From: Costertonia aggregata
GTDB taxonomy: Bacteria > Bacteroidota > Bacteroidia > Flavobacteriales > Flavobacteriaceae
Reading direction: 5' to 3'
Assembly: GCF_013402795.1 (NCBI RefSeq)
Contig: NZ_CP058595.1
Span: 97,501 to 161,500 of the forward strand
DNA length: 64,000 bases
The translations under genes and the position numbers were made by a program. The notes under the pieces were generated by a model. It made no database searches, was not told the DNA's origin, and saw nothing but the letters and a program-made list of their open reading frames with translations. Positions 17,172 to 25,840 of the stretch are shown in pieces. Each line of letters starts with the position of its first letter. Positions within the stretch are counted from its first letter, which is position 1.

Positions 17172-17624
17172 TTAAAACCATCTTCTTACGGTAGTGAGAT
17201 ATTGACTATACGACTTACCGAATGTGTTGAGCAATGCCCGCTCCTCAGGTATGATCTGGTATCTGTTCATATAAGCTACGAAGCCAGCTGCCAATAAAAC
17301 ATTGAAAGCATTGCCCAGCCATGCCCCAAAGGCCAACAGTGACAATAACATACCCAAATACATGGGATTTCGAGAATATGCATAAACACCATTGGTTATC
17401 AGTTTGGAAGATTTCGAGGGCTTTCTTGGGTCTACGGTCGTATTGTTCCTAAAAAACTGTATTAGGGATGCAAATACAATGATTACAGCAAAAGCCAATA
17501 AAATTTTAGTCAGGTAATTTCTTCCGAAAAAATCAAAGTAACCAAAAGGCAAATATTCCGCCAGTAGGTACATCGTGAATGCATAAAAGAAAAAAATAAA
17601 TACAGGTGGTAGTTTTAACTCCAT
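17172..17624 (-). CDS. Isoprenylcysteine carboxyl methyltransferase-like membrane protein
   Basis: A 150-residue protein with about four membrane segments (near 8-25, 38-60, 90-108, 110-125). It has the ICMT/phospholipid methyltransferase signature GVYAYSRNPMYLGMLL (near 80-95) and the C-terminal PEERALLNTFGKSYSQYLTTVRRW, which builds the SAM site. Bacterial members methylate unknown small lipophilic substrates; prenylated proteins are not expected here. It is divergent from the rdgB-like gene. Confidence 0.85.
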   Translation of the reverse strand: MELKLPPVFIFFFYAFTMYLLAEYLPFGYFDFFGRNYLTKILLAFAVIIVFASLIQFFRNNTTVDPRKPSKSSKLITNGVYAYSRNPMYLGMLLSLLAFGAWLGNAFNVLLAAGFVAYMNRYQIIPEERALLNTFGKSYSQYLTTVRRWF

Positions 17625-17632
17625 ATTTTCGA

Positions 17633-17664
17633 TTGATAGCTGTGCCCTAAAATTAATACTTTTG
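17633..17664 (+). promoter_or_regulatory. Promoter of the ITP/XTP pyrophosphatase gene
   Basis: TTG (17633-17635), a 21-bp spacer and TACTTTTG (17657-17664) match the Bacteroidota consensus. The predicted start near 17670 gives a ~29-nt leader to the ATG at 17699. Confidence 0.65.
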
Positions 17665-17698
17665 ATTTCAATTTGATATAAACGTTTTTTTTCATTTT

Positions 17699-18283
17699 AT
17701 GAAACTTGTATTTGCCACACATAACCAAAATAAGTTTGAAGAAGTCAAGAAAATGGTTCCAAAACACATAGAACTGGTATCGCTAGCAGATATTGGTTGT
17801 ACAGAAGAAATTCAGGAAACCGGCGGTACTTTGGAGGAAAACGCTAAAATAAAGGCCCATTATATAGCCAAAACCTATAATTTCCCCTGCTTTGCAGATG
17901 ATACAGGATTACTGGTAGATGTATTGAACGGTGAACCAGGTGTTTATTCGGCCAGATATGCGGGCGAGCAAAAAAAACCCGATGACAATATGCTAAAGCT
18001 ATTAAAAAAACTTCAACATAAAAATGATAGAACAGCTAGGTTTAAGACAGTCATTGCGCTTAACCTAAACAAAGAGCAATTTATCTTTGAAGGTACCGTA
18101 GAAGGGGAAATCGTTCATAATAAAATGGGTAAAGGCGGATTTGGCTACGATCCCATTTTTAAACCTAATGGGTATCGCAAAACCTTTGCCGAACTCCCTT
18201 TGGGGATTAAAAACAAAATAAGCCACAGGGGCATAGCCATACAAAAATTGATTGATTTTCTACAAAAACCGATTAATCAATAA
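17699..18283 (+). CDS. rdgB: Non-canonical purine NTP pyrophosphatase (RdgB/HAM1)
   Basis: A 194-residue housecleaning enzyme hydrolysing dITP, ITP and XTP to monophosphates. The N-terminal VFATHNQNKFEEVKKM is the substrate-binding SxNxxK-type motif. The rest of the family pattern is present: ETGGTLEENAKIKA, CFADDTGLLVD (catalytic Asp), GEPGVYSARYAG, GGFGYDPIF, and the C-terminal KISHRG. Length is normal. It has its own promoter and is followed by the DEAD-box helicase leader. Confidence 0.96.
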   Translation: MKLVFATHNQNKFEEVKKMVPKHIELVSLADIGCTEEIQETGGTLEENAKIKAHYIAKTYNFPCFADDTGLLVDVLNGEPGVYSARYAGEQKKPDDNMLKLLKKLQHKNDRTARFKTVIALNLNKEQFIFEGTVEGEIVHNKMGKGGFGYDPIFKPNGYRKTFAELPLGIKNKISHRGIAIQKLIDFLQKPINQ

Positions 18284-18290
18284 ATAAATG

Positions 18291-18298
18291 TATCTTTG
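18291..18298 (+). promoter_or_regulatory. Candidate promoter of the DEAD-box helicase gene
   Basis: TATCTTTG matches the -7 element TAnnTTTG; no good -33 TTG is visible. A start near 18304 would give a leader of roughly 105 nt before the ATG at 18410, with a GC-rich patch (18311-18345). Long structured leaders are common for cold-inducible DEAD-box helicases, so post-transcriptional control is plausible. Confidence 0.5.
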
Positions 18299-18409
18299 CC
18301 GCTTAATTTTAACGCCGCCGGTATGGCAGGTGTTGCGCTGAGTCTAAATAGGTTATACACGATAATCGCTCTATGCAACACACATATTCGCGATTAAGTA
18401 TAACATATT

Positions 18410-20191
18410 ATGACAAAATTTGAAGCACTAGGGCTAGACAAAGCTCTACTGGATGCTGTTGCCGATATGGGTTTTGAAACCCCATCGGAAGTACAGGAAA
18501 AAGCAATCCCGATTTTATTGAAAGATGAAACCGATCTGGTCGCACTAGCCCAAACGGGAACAGGAAAAACCGCAGCCTTTGGTTTTCCCCTAATCCAAAA
18601 AATAGACAGTTCAAGTAAAACCACGCAAGGCTTGATACTCTCCCCTACCCGAGAACTCTGTTTGCAGATCACCAATGAAATGCAAGCATATTCAAAATAT
18701 GTAAAGGGATTGAACACCGTAGCGATTTACGGCGGAGCGAGCATTACCGAGCAAGCCAGGCAAATAAAACGCGGTGCACAGATAGTTGTAGCTACCCCAG
18801 GCCGTATGAAAGATATGATCGGCCGTGGTCTCGTTGATATCTCCAAGATAGATTATTGTATTTTGGATGAGGCCGATGAAATGTTGAACATGGGCTTCTA
18901 CGAAGATATAAAGGATATCCTTTCGGGCACGCCCAAAGAAAAATCTACATGGTTATTTTCGGCGACCATGCCCAAAGAAGTATCGGTTATCGCCAAGAAA
19001 TTTATGCACAACCCACAGGAAATCACCGTTGGGGCAAAAAATGCCGGTACATCAACCGTGCAGCATGAATATTATGTGGTCGGCGGCCGCGACCGTTACC
19101 CTGCACTCAAAAGATTGGCAGATGCAAATCCGGACATTTTCTCGGTTGTGTTCTGTAGAACTAAACGCGATACGCAAAGAGTAGCGGAAAAATTGATAGA
19201 AGATGGCTATAATGCCGGGGCACTTCATGGGGATTTGAGCCAAAACCAAAGAGATTTGGTGATGAACGCCTTTCGTAAGAAACAAATACAGATGTTGGTA
19301 GCGACAGATGTTGCCGCACGAGGTATCGACGTAGATGATATTACTCATGTAATCAACTATCAACTGCCCGATGAGATAGAAACTTATACGCATAGGAGTG
19401 GCCGTACGGGAAGAGCCGGAAAATCGGGTATTTCAATGGTCATTGTTACCCGTAGCGAAATGCGTAAGATACATGCCATAGAAAAGAAGATACAGCAAGA
19501 CTTTATCGCAAACAAAATTCCTACCGGTATCGAGATTTGTGAGATACAACTATATCATCTAGCGAACAAGATAAAGGATACCGAAATAAATAAGGATGTA
19601 GAAAATTATCTACCTGCGATTAATGATGTCTTAGACGGTATAGACCGTGATGAGCTCATTAAAAAAATAGTATCGGTAGAATTTACACGTTTTTCGAACT
19701 ATTATAACAAAACCGCAGACCTAAATTCTGCCGGTTCAGGCGAGCGAGGCGAAAAAGGACAGCGTGGCGCGGCTATGCCGACCAATGGCTCGGTTCGTTA
19801 TTTTATAAATGTAGGGGAAAAAGATGGTTATGACTGGATGTCGCTCAAAGATTTTATCCGTGACACTGTAGGGCTAGGAAAAGAAGATGTGTTCAAAGTT
19901 GATGTCAAAGAAAGCTTTTCGTTCTTCAATACCGATGCCGAAGCAACAGAAAAAATTCTGTCGACCTTTACAGAATTCAAGGATAATGGTAGGTTCGTGA
20001 ACGTTGAAGTCTCCAAAAACCCCGGCGGAGGTGGCAGACGTGGCGGAAGTGGCGGCGGAAAAGGCCGAGATAGAGGGCGAAGTCGTAACAGGGACAAAGG
20101 CGGACAAGGAAAACGAAGGAGCCGAAGCTTCTCTGGCAGCGAAAAAAGCTCCGGAAAGCGAAGAAGCAAAAAAAGGGATGGATTTTATTAG
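18410..20191 (+). CDS. deaD: DEAD-box ATP-dependent RNA helicase, DeaD/CsdA type
   Basis: A 593-residue RNA helicase for ribosome assembly and RNA decay. In order: Q motif (FEALGLDKALLDAV...PSEVQEKAIP), AQTGTGKT (motif I), PTRELCLQ (Ia), VATPGRM (Ib), DEAD (II), SATMP (III), TDVAARGIDV (V), HRSGRTGRAG (VI), then a DbpA-like RNA-binding domain (RYFINVGEKDGYDWMSLKDF, near 465-535), and a Gly/Arg/Lys-rich tail (~545-593) for non-specific RNA binding. All catalytic motifs are intact. Followed by a strong terminator. Confidence 0.96.
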   Translation: MTKFEALGLDKALLDAVADMGFETPSEVQEKAIPILLKDETDLVALAQTGTGKTAAFGFPLIQKIDSSSKTTQGLILSPTRELCLQITNEMQAYSKYVKGLNTVAIYGGASITEQARQIKRGAQIVVATPGRMKDMIGRGLVDISKIDYCILDEADEMLNMGFYEDIKDILSGTPKEKSTWLFSATMPKEVSVIAKKFMHNPQEITVGAKNAGTSTVQHEYYVVGGRDRYPALKRLADANPDIFSVVFCRTKRDTQRVAEKLIEDGYNAGALHGDLSQNQRDLVMNAFRKKQIQMLVATDVAARGIDVDDITHVINYQLPDEIETYTHRSGRTGRAGKSGISMVIVTRSEMRKIHAIEKKIQQDFIANKIPTGIEICEIQLYHLANKIKDTEINKDVENYLPAINDVLDGIDRDELIKKIVSVEFTRFSNYYNKTADLNSAGSGERGEKGQRGAAMPTNGSVRYFINVGEKDGYDWMSLKDFIRDTVGLGKEDVFKVDVKESFSFFNTDAEATEKILSTFTEFKDNGRFVNVEVSKNPGGGGRRGGSGGGKGRDRGRSRNRDKGGQGKRRSRSFSGSEKSSGKRRSKKRDGFY

Positions 20192-20201
20192 TTAATTCTT
20201 T

Positions 20202-20233
20202 ACAAAAAAATACGCAAATGCGTATTTTTTTGT
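20202..20233 (+). terminator. Terminator of the DEAD-box helicase gene
   Basis: Perfect 14-bp inverted repeat ACAAAAAAATACGC / GCGTATTTTTTTGT with an AAAT loop, 11 nt after the stop codon and ending in a U tract. Confidence 0.88.
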
Positions 20234-20266
20234 TTTGTTTAGCGTTCTGTTAAGGAATACGTGTTT

Positions 20267-21037
20267 ATGAGATTACTTTTTACACTTTTTTTATCGATTG
20301 TTTGTGCTTTAGGTTTTTCACAGGAAATAGAAGAGGGCGAACCTTTACAGGCAATAATAGTAAATGCCCAGACCGAAGAACCGTTGGAAAGTGTGCATGT
20401 TCTAAATCTTAATAAAGTAAAAGGTACCATAACCAATGATAAAGGGGAGTTTACCATTACAGCATCGGTCAACGATACACTGTATTTTTCCTATTTAGGC
20501 TTTAAATCACAGAAAATTCGTGTCACCAATGATATGTTCAAGTTCAAGGACACTAAAATCACACTTACCGAACTTGCATACGCTTTGGAAGAGGTCATCG
20601 TAAAACCGTTTCAACTTACGGGCTATTTAGAGATAGATTCAAAAAATCTTCCTGTAAATACGGCATATCAGTACAGCATTTCGGGCCTAGGCGTTGCCTA
20701 TGAAGCAGGAAACAAAAATCCGAGCGCGGTCACAAAAGTTTTGGGTGCAATATTAAATCCGGCAGATTTGTTACGAAACCTATTTGGCAAAAAGCCCAAT
20801 CAAATGCGTAAACTTCGTAAAATGAAAGAGGATGATGAAATCCGAAATTTGTTGGCCTCTAAATTTGATAGGGAGACTTTGACCGAGTTGCTACAAGTTG
20901 AAAAAATTGATATTGACGATATACTCACAAACTGCAACTACTCCAAATCTTTTATACTAACGGCCAACGACTTACAAATTCTTGATGCTATCAGTAGTTG
21001 TTATGAAGAATTTAAGGTCTTGAACCGGAGAAAATAA
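20267..21037 (+). CDS. Secreted protein with carboxypeptidase-like regulatory domain
   Basis: About 256 residues. Signal peptide MRLLFTLFLSIVCALGFSQ, then a CarboxypepD_reg-like beta-sandwich (near 28-100: IIVNAQTEEPLESVHVLNLNKVKGT, DKGEFTITASVNDTLYFSYLGF), the module found at the N-terminus of SusC-type receptors. The C-terminal part (near 150-255) has no recognised fold (LGAILNPADLLRNLFGKKPNQ, charged helices). No TonB plug or barrel follows, so it is a stand-alone periplasmic or surface protein. The ATG at 20267 is preferred over an upstream GTG at 20261. Confidence 0.75.
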   Translation: MRLLFTLFLSIVCALGFSQEIEEGEPLQAIIVNAQTEEPLESVHVLNLNKVKGTITNDKGEFTITASVNDTLYFSYLGFKSQKIRVTNDMFKFKDTKITLTELAYALEEVIVKPFQLTGYLEIDSKNLPVNTAYQYSISGLGVAYEAGNKNPSAVTKVLGAILNPADLLRNLFGKKPNQMRKLRKMKEDDEIRNLLASKFDRETLTELLQVEKIDIDDILTNCNYSKSFILTANDLQILDAISSCYEEFKVLNRRK

Positions 21038-21131
21038 AATTTTCTATTTCAAGTATCATTTTATAGCTTTAGAAAAAATAGGTGAGAGTACTATCTACGT
21101 ATTTCCCCAATCTTATATAAAGCTATATTCC

Positions 21132-22823
21132 ATGAATAAATGTTATGCTTTTTTAGTAACTGCTTTACTTCTTCTTTCATGTAAGGGAATCGATGAAAAA
21201 AAGAATGAATCCCAAAAAAACAATATAACGAAACCGACCGAAAAAAAGTCTGGAAGTCCATTTTTTTGGGAGGGTGCCAATATTTACTTTTTGTTAACAG
21301 ATCGTTTTAACAACGGTAATCCGGAAAACGACATTAATTTTCGGCGAACAGACTCAACAGCGGTTCTAAGAGGGTTCAAAGGTGGAGATATACAAGGTAT
21401 AACCAATAAAATAAACGATGGCTATTTTTCCGATTTAGGTATAAATGCCATTTGGTTTACACCAGTAGTTGAGCAAATACACGGCTCAACCAATGAGGGG
21501 ACTGGCAATACATACGGTTACCACGGGTATTGGACGAAAGATTGGACTGCAATTGACCCCAATTTTGGAACAAAAAAAGAACTGGAAACCATGGTCAAAA
21601 CAGCCCATAAAAATGGAATCCGAATCTTAATGGATGTGGTTATAAACCATACCGGCCCTGTTACCGATACCGACCCCGTTTGGCCAAAAGAATGGGTTCG
21701 CACCGAACCGACCTGTCAATTCACGACCTATGAAAATACTACAAAATGTACTTTGGTAGATAATTTACCGGACATTTATACAGAGTCCGATGAAGCTGTG
21801 GAACTCCCCGATGCCCTGCTTGCCAAATGGAAGAATGAGGGTCGCCTTAGCCAAGAGTTGGATGAACTACAATTGTTTTTTGAACGTACCGGATATCCAA
21901 GGGCTCCGAGATTTTACATCATAAAATGGCTTACGGATTATGTGAACGATCTAGGCATTGACGGGTTTAGGGTAGACACTGTTAAACATACCGATGAAAA
22001 AGCTTGGGGAGAACTCTATAAAGAAGCATCACATGCTTTTAGTACATGGAAGAAGAAGCATCCAGATCAAGTTTTGGACAGCACTCCGTTTTACATGGTG
22101 GGGGAAGTGTACAATTACGGCATATCTAGCGGTAGGGAATATGATTTTGGAGATAAAAAGGTAGACTATTTTGATTATGGCTTTAAGAGCCTCATCAATT
22201 TTGAACTAAAACATGATGCTTCAAAAGATTATGAAAGTATATTTAAAAAATACAACGATATCCTACATGGTAAACTAAACGGTAAGGGTACGGTCAACTA
22301 CTTGACCTCACATGATGATGGCAATCCTTTTGACAAAGAAAGAAAAATGCCCATCAAATCTGCAAATATTTTATTGTTGACCCCGGGAGCTTCGCAAATT
22401 TACTATGGCGATGAAAGTGCAAGGGATTTGACCATCGACGCAGCCGAAGGTGATGCCACATTGCGTTCGTTCATGAATTGGTCGGAAATCGATAGTTTGT
22501 CCTCTACACAAAAAATACTGAACCATTGGCGAAAACTAGGTCGGTTTAGAAACGACCATCCCGCAGTTGGTGCAGGAAAACATAAAAGACTGGGCAAAAC
22601 ACCCTATGTTTTCAGTAGGAGTTACACAAATGGTGGCTATACAGATAAAGTTGTCATTGGTCTTGATCTACCCAAAGGAAAAAAATCACTTTGGGTCAAA
22701 GGCTTTTTCGGTGATGGTACAAAACTATACGATACATACTCTGAAACCGAAATTGTAGTTAAAAATGGAAAAGTGTTGCTTGAAAATGATTTTGATATAG
22801 CCCTTTTAGAAGTGGTGGAATAA
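21132..22823 (+). CDS. GH13 alpha-amylase family lipoprotein
   Basis: A 563-residue glycoside hydrolase. Lipobox LLLLSC puts the lipidated Cys at 17, so it is anchored to the outer membrane. The (beta/alpha)8 domain has all four GH13 regions: DVVINH (168-173), GFRVDTVKH (nucleophile D282), MVGEVYN (acid/base E325) and SHDD (H394, D395). A C-terminal beta domain follows near 480-563. It should cleave alpha-1,4-glucans at the surface or in the periplasm. No susCD pair or other glycosidase is adjacent, so it is not part of a classical utilisation locus here. Subfamily and exact substrate are not determined. Confidence 0.92.
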   Translation: MNKCYAFLVTALLLLSCKGIDEKKNESQKNNITKPTEKKSGSPFFWEGANIYFLLTDRFNNGNPENDINFRRTDSTAVLRGFKGGDIQGITNKINDGYFSDLGINAIWFTPVVEQIHGSTNEGTGNTYGYHGYWTKDWTAIDPNFGTKKELETMVKTAHKNGIRILMDVVINHTGPVTDTDPVWPKEWVRTEPTCQFTTYENTTKCTLVDNLPDIYTESDEAVELPDALLAKWKNEGRLSQELDELQLFFERTGYPRAPRFYIIKWLTDYVNDLGIDGFRVDTVKHTDEKAWGELYKEASHAFSTWKKKHPDQVLDSTPFYMVGEVYNYGISSGREYDFGDKKVDYFDYGFKSLINFELKHDASKDYESIFKKYNDILHGKLNGKGTVNYLTSHDDGNPFDKERKMPIKSANILLLTPGASQIYYGDESARDLTIDAAEGDATLRSFMNWSEIDSLSSTQKILNHWRKLGRFRNDHPAVGAGKHKRLGKTPYVFSRSYTNGGYTDKVVIGLDLPKGKKSLWVKGFFGDGTKLYDTYSETEIVVKNGKVLLENDFDIALLEVVE

Positions 22824-22824
22824 A

Positions 22825-23202
22825 TTATTTTTGAGAATATAGGGCAACCCTATTGCCTTCGCTGTCTTTTATCATTCCCATAAAGCCATGACCATCACCA
22901 ATTTCTTTCTTTTTTTGAAGTATGGTGCCGCCAGCATTCTCAACCCTATTTAATTCGTTCACTACATTCTCGCAGGAAAAATAGATCAAAGGGCCATGGG
23001 TGCTACTGGGCATATACATCGCATGCTGTACCAACGAACCCGTAGCTCCGGATTTACCGGGAAACATAGGAAACCAACCCATGATAAAATCACCCAGTTC
23101 ATGAATAGCGATTGAAATTTCAAAAACAGACTCATAGAACTTTTTCGCCCGTTCCATATCCGTTACGGGAATCTCGAACCAGCCCACCATATTGTTTTCC
23201 AT
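22825..23202 (-). CDS. VOC family protein
   Basis: A 125-residue vicinal-oxygen-chelate fold protein of the glyoxalase/bleomycin-resistance superfamily, with two beta-alpha-beta-beta-beta modules. The opening VGWFEIPVTDMERAKKFYESVF and closing GFMGMIKDSEGNRVALYS are typical. Such proteins bind a metal for isomerase, dioxygenase or thiol-transfer chemistry, or bind drugs; the metal ligands are not clear enough to choose. It starts 1 nt after the SRPBCC gene stop, so the two are probably one operon. Confidence 0.85.
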   Translation of the reverse strand: MENNMVGWFEIPVTDMERAKKFYESVFEISIAIHELGDFIMGWFPMFPGKSGATGSLVQHAMYMPSSTHGPLIYFSCENVVNELNRVENAGGTILQKKKEIGDGHGFMGMIKDSEGNRVALYSQK

Positions 23203-23203
23203 G

Positions 23204-23737
23204 TCATTCCCTACTTTCCAAGGTTGTTTTTAAGGTAGAAAGACCTTCCTCAAAATCTTTCCCTACCATTTTATCCATACTCATAAACAGCATCACAATA
23301 TTCATCGGGAACTTATTCTCACCGGTAAAACCCCAAATTACCTTGGTTTTTCCGTTAGGTACATCTTCAACTTTTGTATAGCAATCCGATATGGATTTCC
23401 AAGGCTTCAAAAACCGAAGTTCGCTTTCGATACGATCACCCTCTACTATATTTTTTATTTCCTGCTCACCTTCACCAACATCTTTATTACCGTTCCAATA
23501 GCTGATAGCCCCCACTTCACCATCTATTCCTATGAGTTTTTTGTTCATGTTCGGGTCTTTCTTGGCCCACGGCGACCATTCATCCATATTTTTCAAGTAT
23601 TTCAGATAATTGAACACTTCATCTTTTGGCTTGGAAATTTCGATATCTCGGCTTACATCGTATGATTTTGGGGCTATTATGGCAAGTAGGCTTACCAACA
23701 GGGCAATACCCGGTATGATGTAGAGTAGCGTATACAT
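23204..23737 (-). CDS. SRPBCC (polyketide cyclase-like) family protein
   Basis: A 177-residue protein with an N-terminal membrane anchor (YIIPGIALLVSLLAIIAP, 6-23) followed by a START/Bet v1-like domain (RDIEISKPKDEVFNYLKYLKN, MDEWSPWAKKDPNM, KVIWGFTGENKFP). The fold makes a deep cavity for a hydrophobic ligand. Paired tightly with the VOC gene downstream. Ligand and pathway unknown. Confidence 0.85.
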   Translation of the reverse strand: MYTLLYIIPGIALLVSLLAIIAPKSYDVSRDIEISKPKDEVFNYLKYLKNMDEWSPWAKKDPNMNKKLIGIDGEVGAISYWNGNKDVGEGEQEIKNIVEGDRIESELRFLKPWKSISDCYTKVEDVPNGKTKVIWGFTGENKFPMNIVMLFMSMDKMVGKDFEEGLSTLKTTLESRE

Positions 23738-23780
23738 TTGTTAATCAATTAGTTGGTTGTAGCTACAATGTAATTAAAAA

Positions 23781-24437
23781 TTAATGAAGTTGATGATATC
23801 GTGTCAGAATTTCCTCGATACTTTTAATAGATTTCTTTGTCCAATCTAGCCTTTTCTCTAATTTCTCAGCATTGGACAAATGCCATGGTAAATCGGTTTT
23901 CGCTAATTTTTCGCTAAGATTTTGTAAGATGATAGCGGCAGCCACAGATATATTCAAACTCTCTGTAAATCCTTTCATCGGTATTCTTAAAAACCCATCT
24001 GCTTGCTGCATTACGGTGTCGCTAAGACCATCCCTTTCCGTTCCAAAGAATAAAGCAACTTTATCATTGATTTCAAAATCGCTCAGTGCCGCCGAATTAT
24101 CGAGTGGCGTTGTGGCAATGATCTTGTAGCCGTTATTTCTTAAAGTGGCAATACAATCGGCTGTGGTTTGGTATCGGTATACATCTACCCATTGCTGGGC
24201 GCCCATGGCGATATTTTTGTCCAACCTTTTTCCAAATCTATTTTCAACAACATGGGCCTCCTGTACCCCAAAAACCTCACAGCTTCGTATAACCGCACTT
24301 GTATTGTGCAACTGGTATACATCCTCAATGGCAACCGTGATATATTTGGTGCGTTTTTCAAGAATCTCAATAAATCGCTCCCTTCGTTCCTCGGATATAA
24401 ATTCTTCCAAATAGGCTAAAAGTTGATGCTGCTTCAT
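23781..24437 (-). CDS. trmH: TrmH family tRNA/rRNA 2'-O-methyltransferase
   Basis: A 218-residue SpoU/TrmH methyltransferase. Motif 1 (HNTSAVIRSCEVFGV), motif 2 (ALFFGTERDGLSD) and motif 3 (IPMKGFTESLNISVAAAIIL) of the SPOUT knot are complete. Lys/Arg-rich N- and C-terminal extensions (EERRERFIEILEKRTKYI; KRLDWTKKSI) match the TrmH branch that methylates the 2'-OH of G18 in tRNA. Assignment to TrmH rather than an rRNA SpoU enzyme is likely, not proven. Divergent from the sirtuin gene with 49 nt between starts. Confidence 0.88.
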   Translation of the reverse strand: MKQHQLLAYLEEFISEERRERFIEILEKRTKYITVAIEDVYQLHNTSAVIRSCEVFGVQEAHVVENRFGKRLDKNIAMGAQQWVDVYRYQTTADCIATLRNNGYKIIATTPLDNSAALSDFEINDKVALFFGTERDGLSDTVMQQADGFLRIPMKGFTESLNISVAAAIILQNLSEKLAKTDLPWHLSNAEKLEKRLDWTKKSIKSIEEILTRYHQLH

Positions 24438-24486
24438 AAACCGAATATAATAAAAACTCTATTTTTATAAAGTTCATACGACACTT

Positions 24487-25194
24487 ATGAGAAAAAAGAT
24501 AACTGTTTTGACCGGTGCGGGCATCAGTGCCGAAAGTGGCATCAAGACCTTTAGGGATGCTGATGGACTTTGGGAAGGGCATGATGTCATGGAAGTAGCC
24601 TCTCCCCAAGGTTTTGCAAGAAACCCAAAACTTGTACTAGATTTTTACAATCAAAGGCGAAGGCAACTATTGGAAGTCTTACCCAATGAGGCACACAAAG
24701 CATTAAAATATCTGGAAGATTATTTTGAAGTTACCATTATCACCCAAAATGTAGACAACCTTCACGAAAGTGCCGGAAGCTCAGACGTTATTCATTTACA
24801 TGGCGAACTTTTAAAGGTTAGGAGCACCAAAGATGAAGATTTTGTAGTTGATTGGAAAAAAGACCTTGTTCAAGGAGACACCTGCCCTAAAGGACATCAA
24901 CTACGACCACACATTGTCTGGTTTGGTGAAGAAGTGCCCTTATTGGAAAAAGCGGCATATATCACCAGCAATAGCGATATCCTGATTATAATAGGAACCT
25001 CAATGCAGGTTTACCCAGCGGCAAGTTTGGTACATTATGTCAAACCAAATACACCTATCTATTTTATTGACCCCAAACCCAGCGTAACCACTTCCGACTA
25101 TAAAAATATTACTATCATCCCAAATACCGCTGCAAAGACAGTACCTGACCTGGTCGAAAAACTTATATCCAAAGAAAACCAGGCCAGCCCATGA
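24487..25194 (+). CDS. cobB: Sirtuin (NAD-dependent deacylase), zinc cysteines largely missing
   Basis: A 235-residue Sir2 enzyme. GAGISAESGIKTFRD (10-24), TQNVDNLHE (86-94), catalytic His in HLHGEL (H105), RPHIVWFGE (140-148) and GTSMQVYPA are intact. FYNQRR carries the Tyr54/Arg57 pair that in E. coli CobB and SIRT5 accepts succinyl/malonyl-lysine, so desuccinylation is likely. The small domain (110-140) has a single Cys (C133) instead of the four of the usual zinc site, so it probably folds without zinc. It overlaps the next gene by 4 nt (ATGA). Confidence 0.9.
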   Translation: MRKKITVLTGAGISAESGIKTFRDADGLWEGHDVMEVASPQGFARNPKLVLDFYNQRRRQLLEVLPNEAHKALKYLEDYFEVTIITQNVDNLHESAGSSDVIHLHGELLKVRSTKDEDFVVDWKKDLVQGDTCPKGHQLRPHIVWFGEEVPLLEKAAYITSNSDILIIIGTSMQVYPAASLVHYVKPNTPIYFIDPKPSVTTSDYKNITIIPNTAAKTVPDLVEKLISKENQASP

Positions 25195-25751
25195 CAAAAG
25201 AAGAACTGTTCAGAACATTGAACTATGTGGATGCTACGAGGGAAAAGCGATTGAACATGTCCAAAAGGGTTTTGGAGCAACCCCAACTGTTAAAACCCCT
25301 TATTCAGATTGCCTTTGAAGAAGATAATCCCATTTCATGCAAAGCAGCATGGGTGTTGGAGTTTGTAACAAAGCAAAAACTGTCTTTGATTTTCCCCCAT
25401 CTTGATTTCTTTATGAACAACATAAATAAGCTACATTTAGAATCTTCTGTACGACCGGTTGCGAAAATCTGCGAAGAATTGGTCCTAAATCACTTTTCAA
25501 AAAACAAAATTACAGCCCAAGAAGAGTTAACAATAAAACATTTGGAAAAAATTACCGCAGCTTGTTTTGACTGGTTAATAGGGAATTTTAAAGTAGCCCC
25601 AAAGGCATATGCCATGACGACCCTTTTAAAATTAGGAGAAGTGTTTGATTGGATACACCCAGAACTAAGGTTGATACTGGAACAGAATTACCATACGGGC
25701 AGCGCAGCATACAAGGCCAGAGCGAGAATGGTTTTGAAAAAACTGGAATAG
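25191..25751 (+). CDS. Helical (HEAT-like) protein coupled to the sirtuin gene
   Basis: A 186-residue soluble all-helical protein with no signal peptide. Repeats resemble HEAT/armadillo helices, e.g. LKPLIQIAFEEDNPISCKAAW, LESSVRPVAKICEELV and YAMTTLLKLGEVFDWIHPEL. It overlaps the sirtuin stop by 4 nt and is followed by purB. Relatives are sometimes labelled adenylosuccinate lyase in databases, apparently because of this adjacency; no lyase motif is present. Function unknown; a scaffold or partner for the sirtuin is possible. Confidence 0.7.
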   Translation: MTKEELFRTLNYVDATREKRLNMSKRVLEQPQLLKPLIQIAFEEDNPISCKAAWVLEFVTKQKLSLIFPHLDFFMNNINKLHLESSVRPVAKICEELVLNHFSKNKITAQEELTIKHLEKITAACFDWLIGNFKVAPKAYAMTTLLKLGEVFDWIHPELRLILEQNYHTGSAAYKARARMVLKKLE

Positions 25752-25801
25752 ATTTGTGCCACCTCACAAAAAACAAACTTTCAAACTCTATCGCTTATAG
25801 G

Positions 25802-25809
25802 TATCTTTG
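25802..25809 (+). promoter_or_regulatory. Candidate purB promoter, -7 element
   Basis: TATCTTTG (TAnnTTTG) 32 nt upstream of the purB ATG. No -33 TTG at the right distance is evident. It suggests purB has its own start rather than relying only on sirtuin-operon readthrough. Confidence 0.45.
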
Positions 25810-25840
25810 CCTTTTTAAAATTCAACCAATCCCTAGTATT

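Noticed and set aside
25191-25751. Adenylosuccinate lyase label for the helical protein
   Set aside because: No lyase signature is present; the real purB follows downstream.
25649-25840. N-terminal extension of purB back to 25649
   Set aside because: It overlaps the helical-protein gene in another frame, and the PurB family N-terminus begins at 25841.
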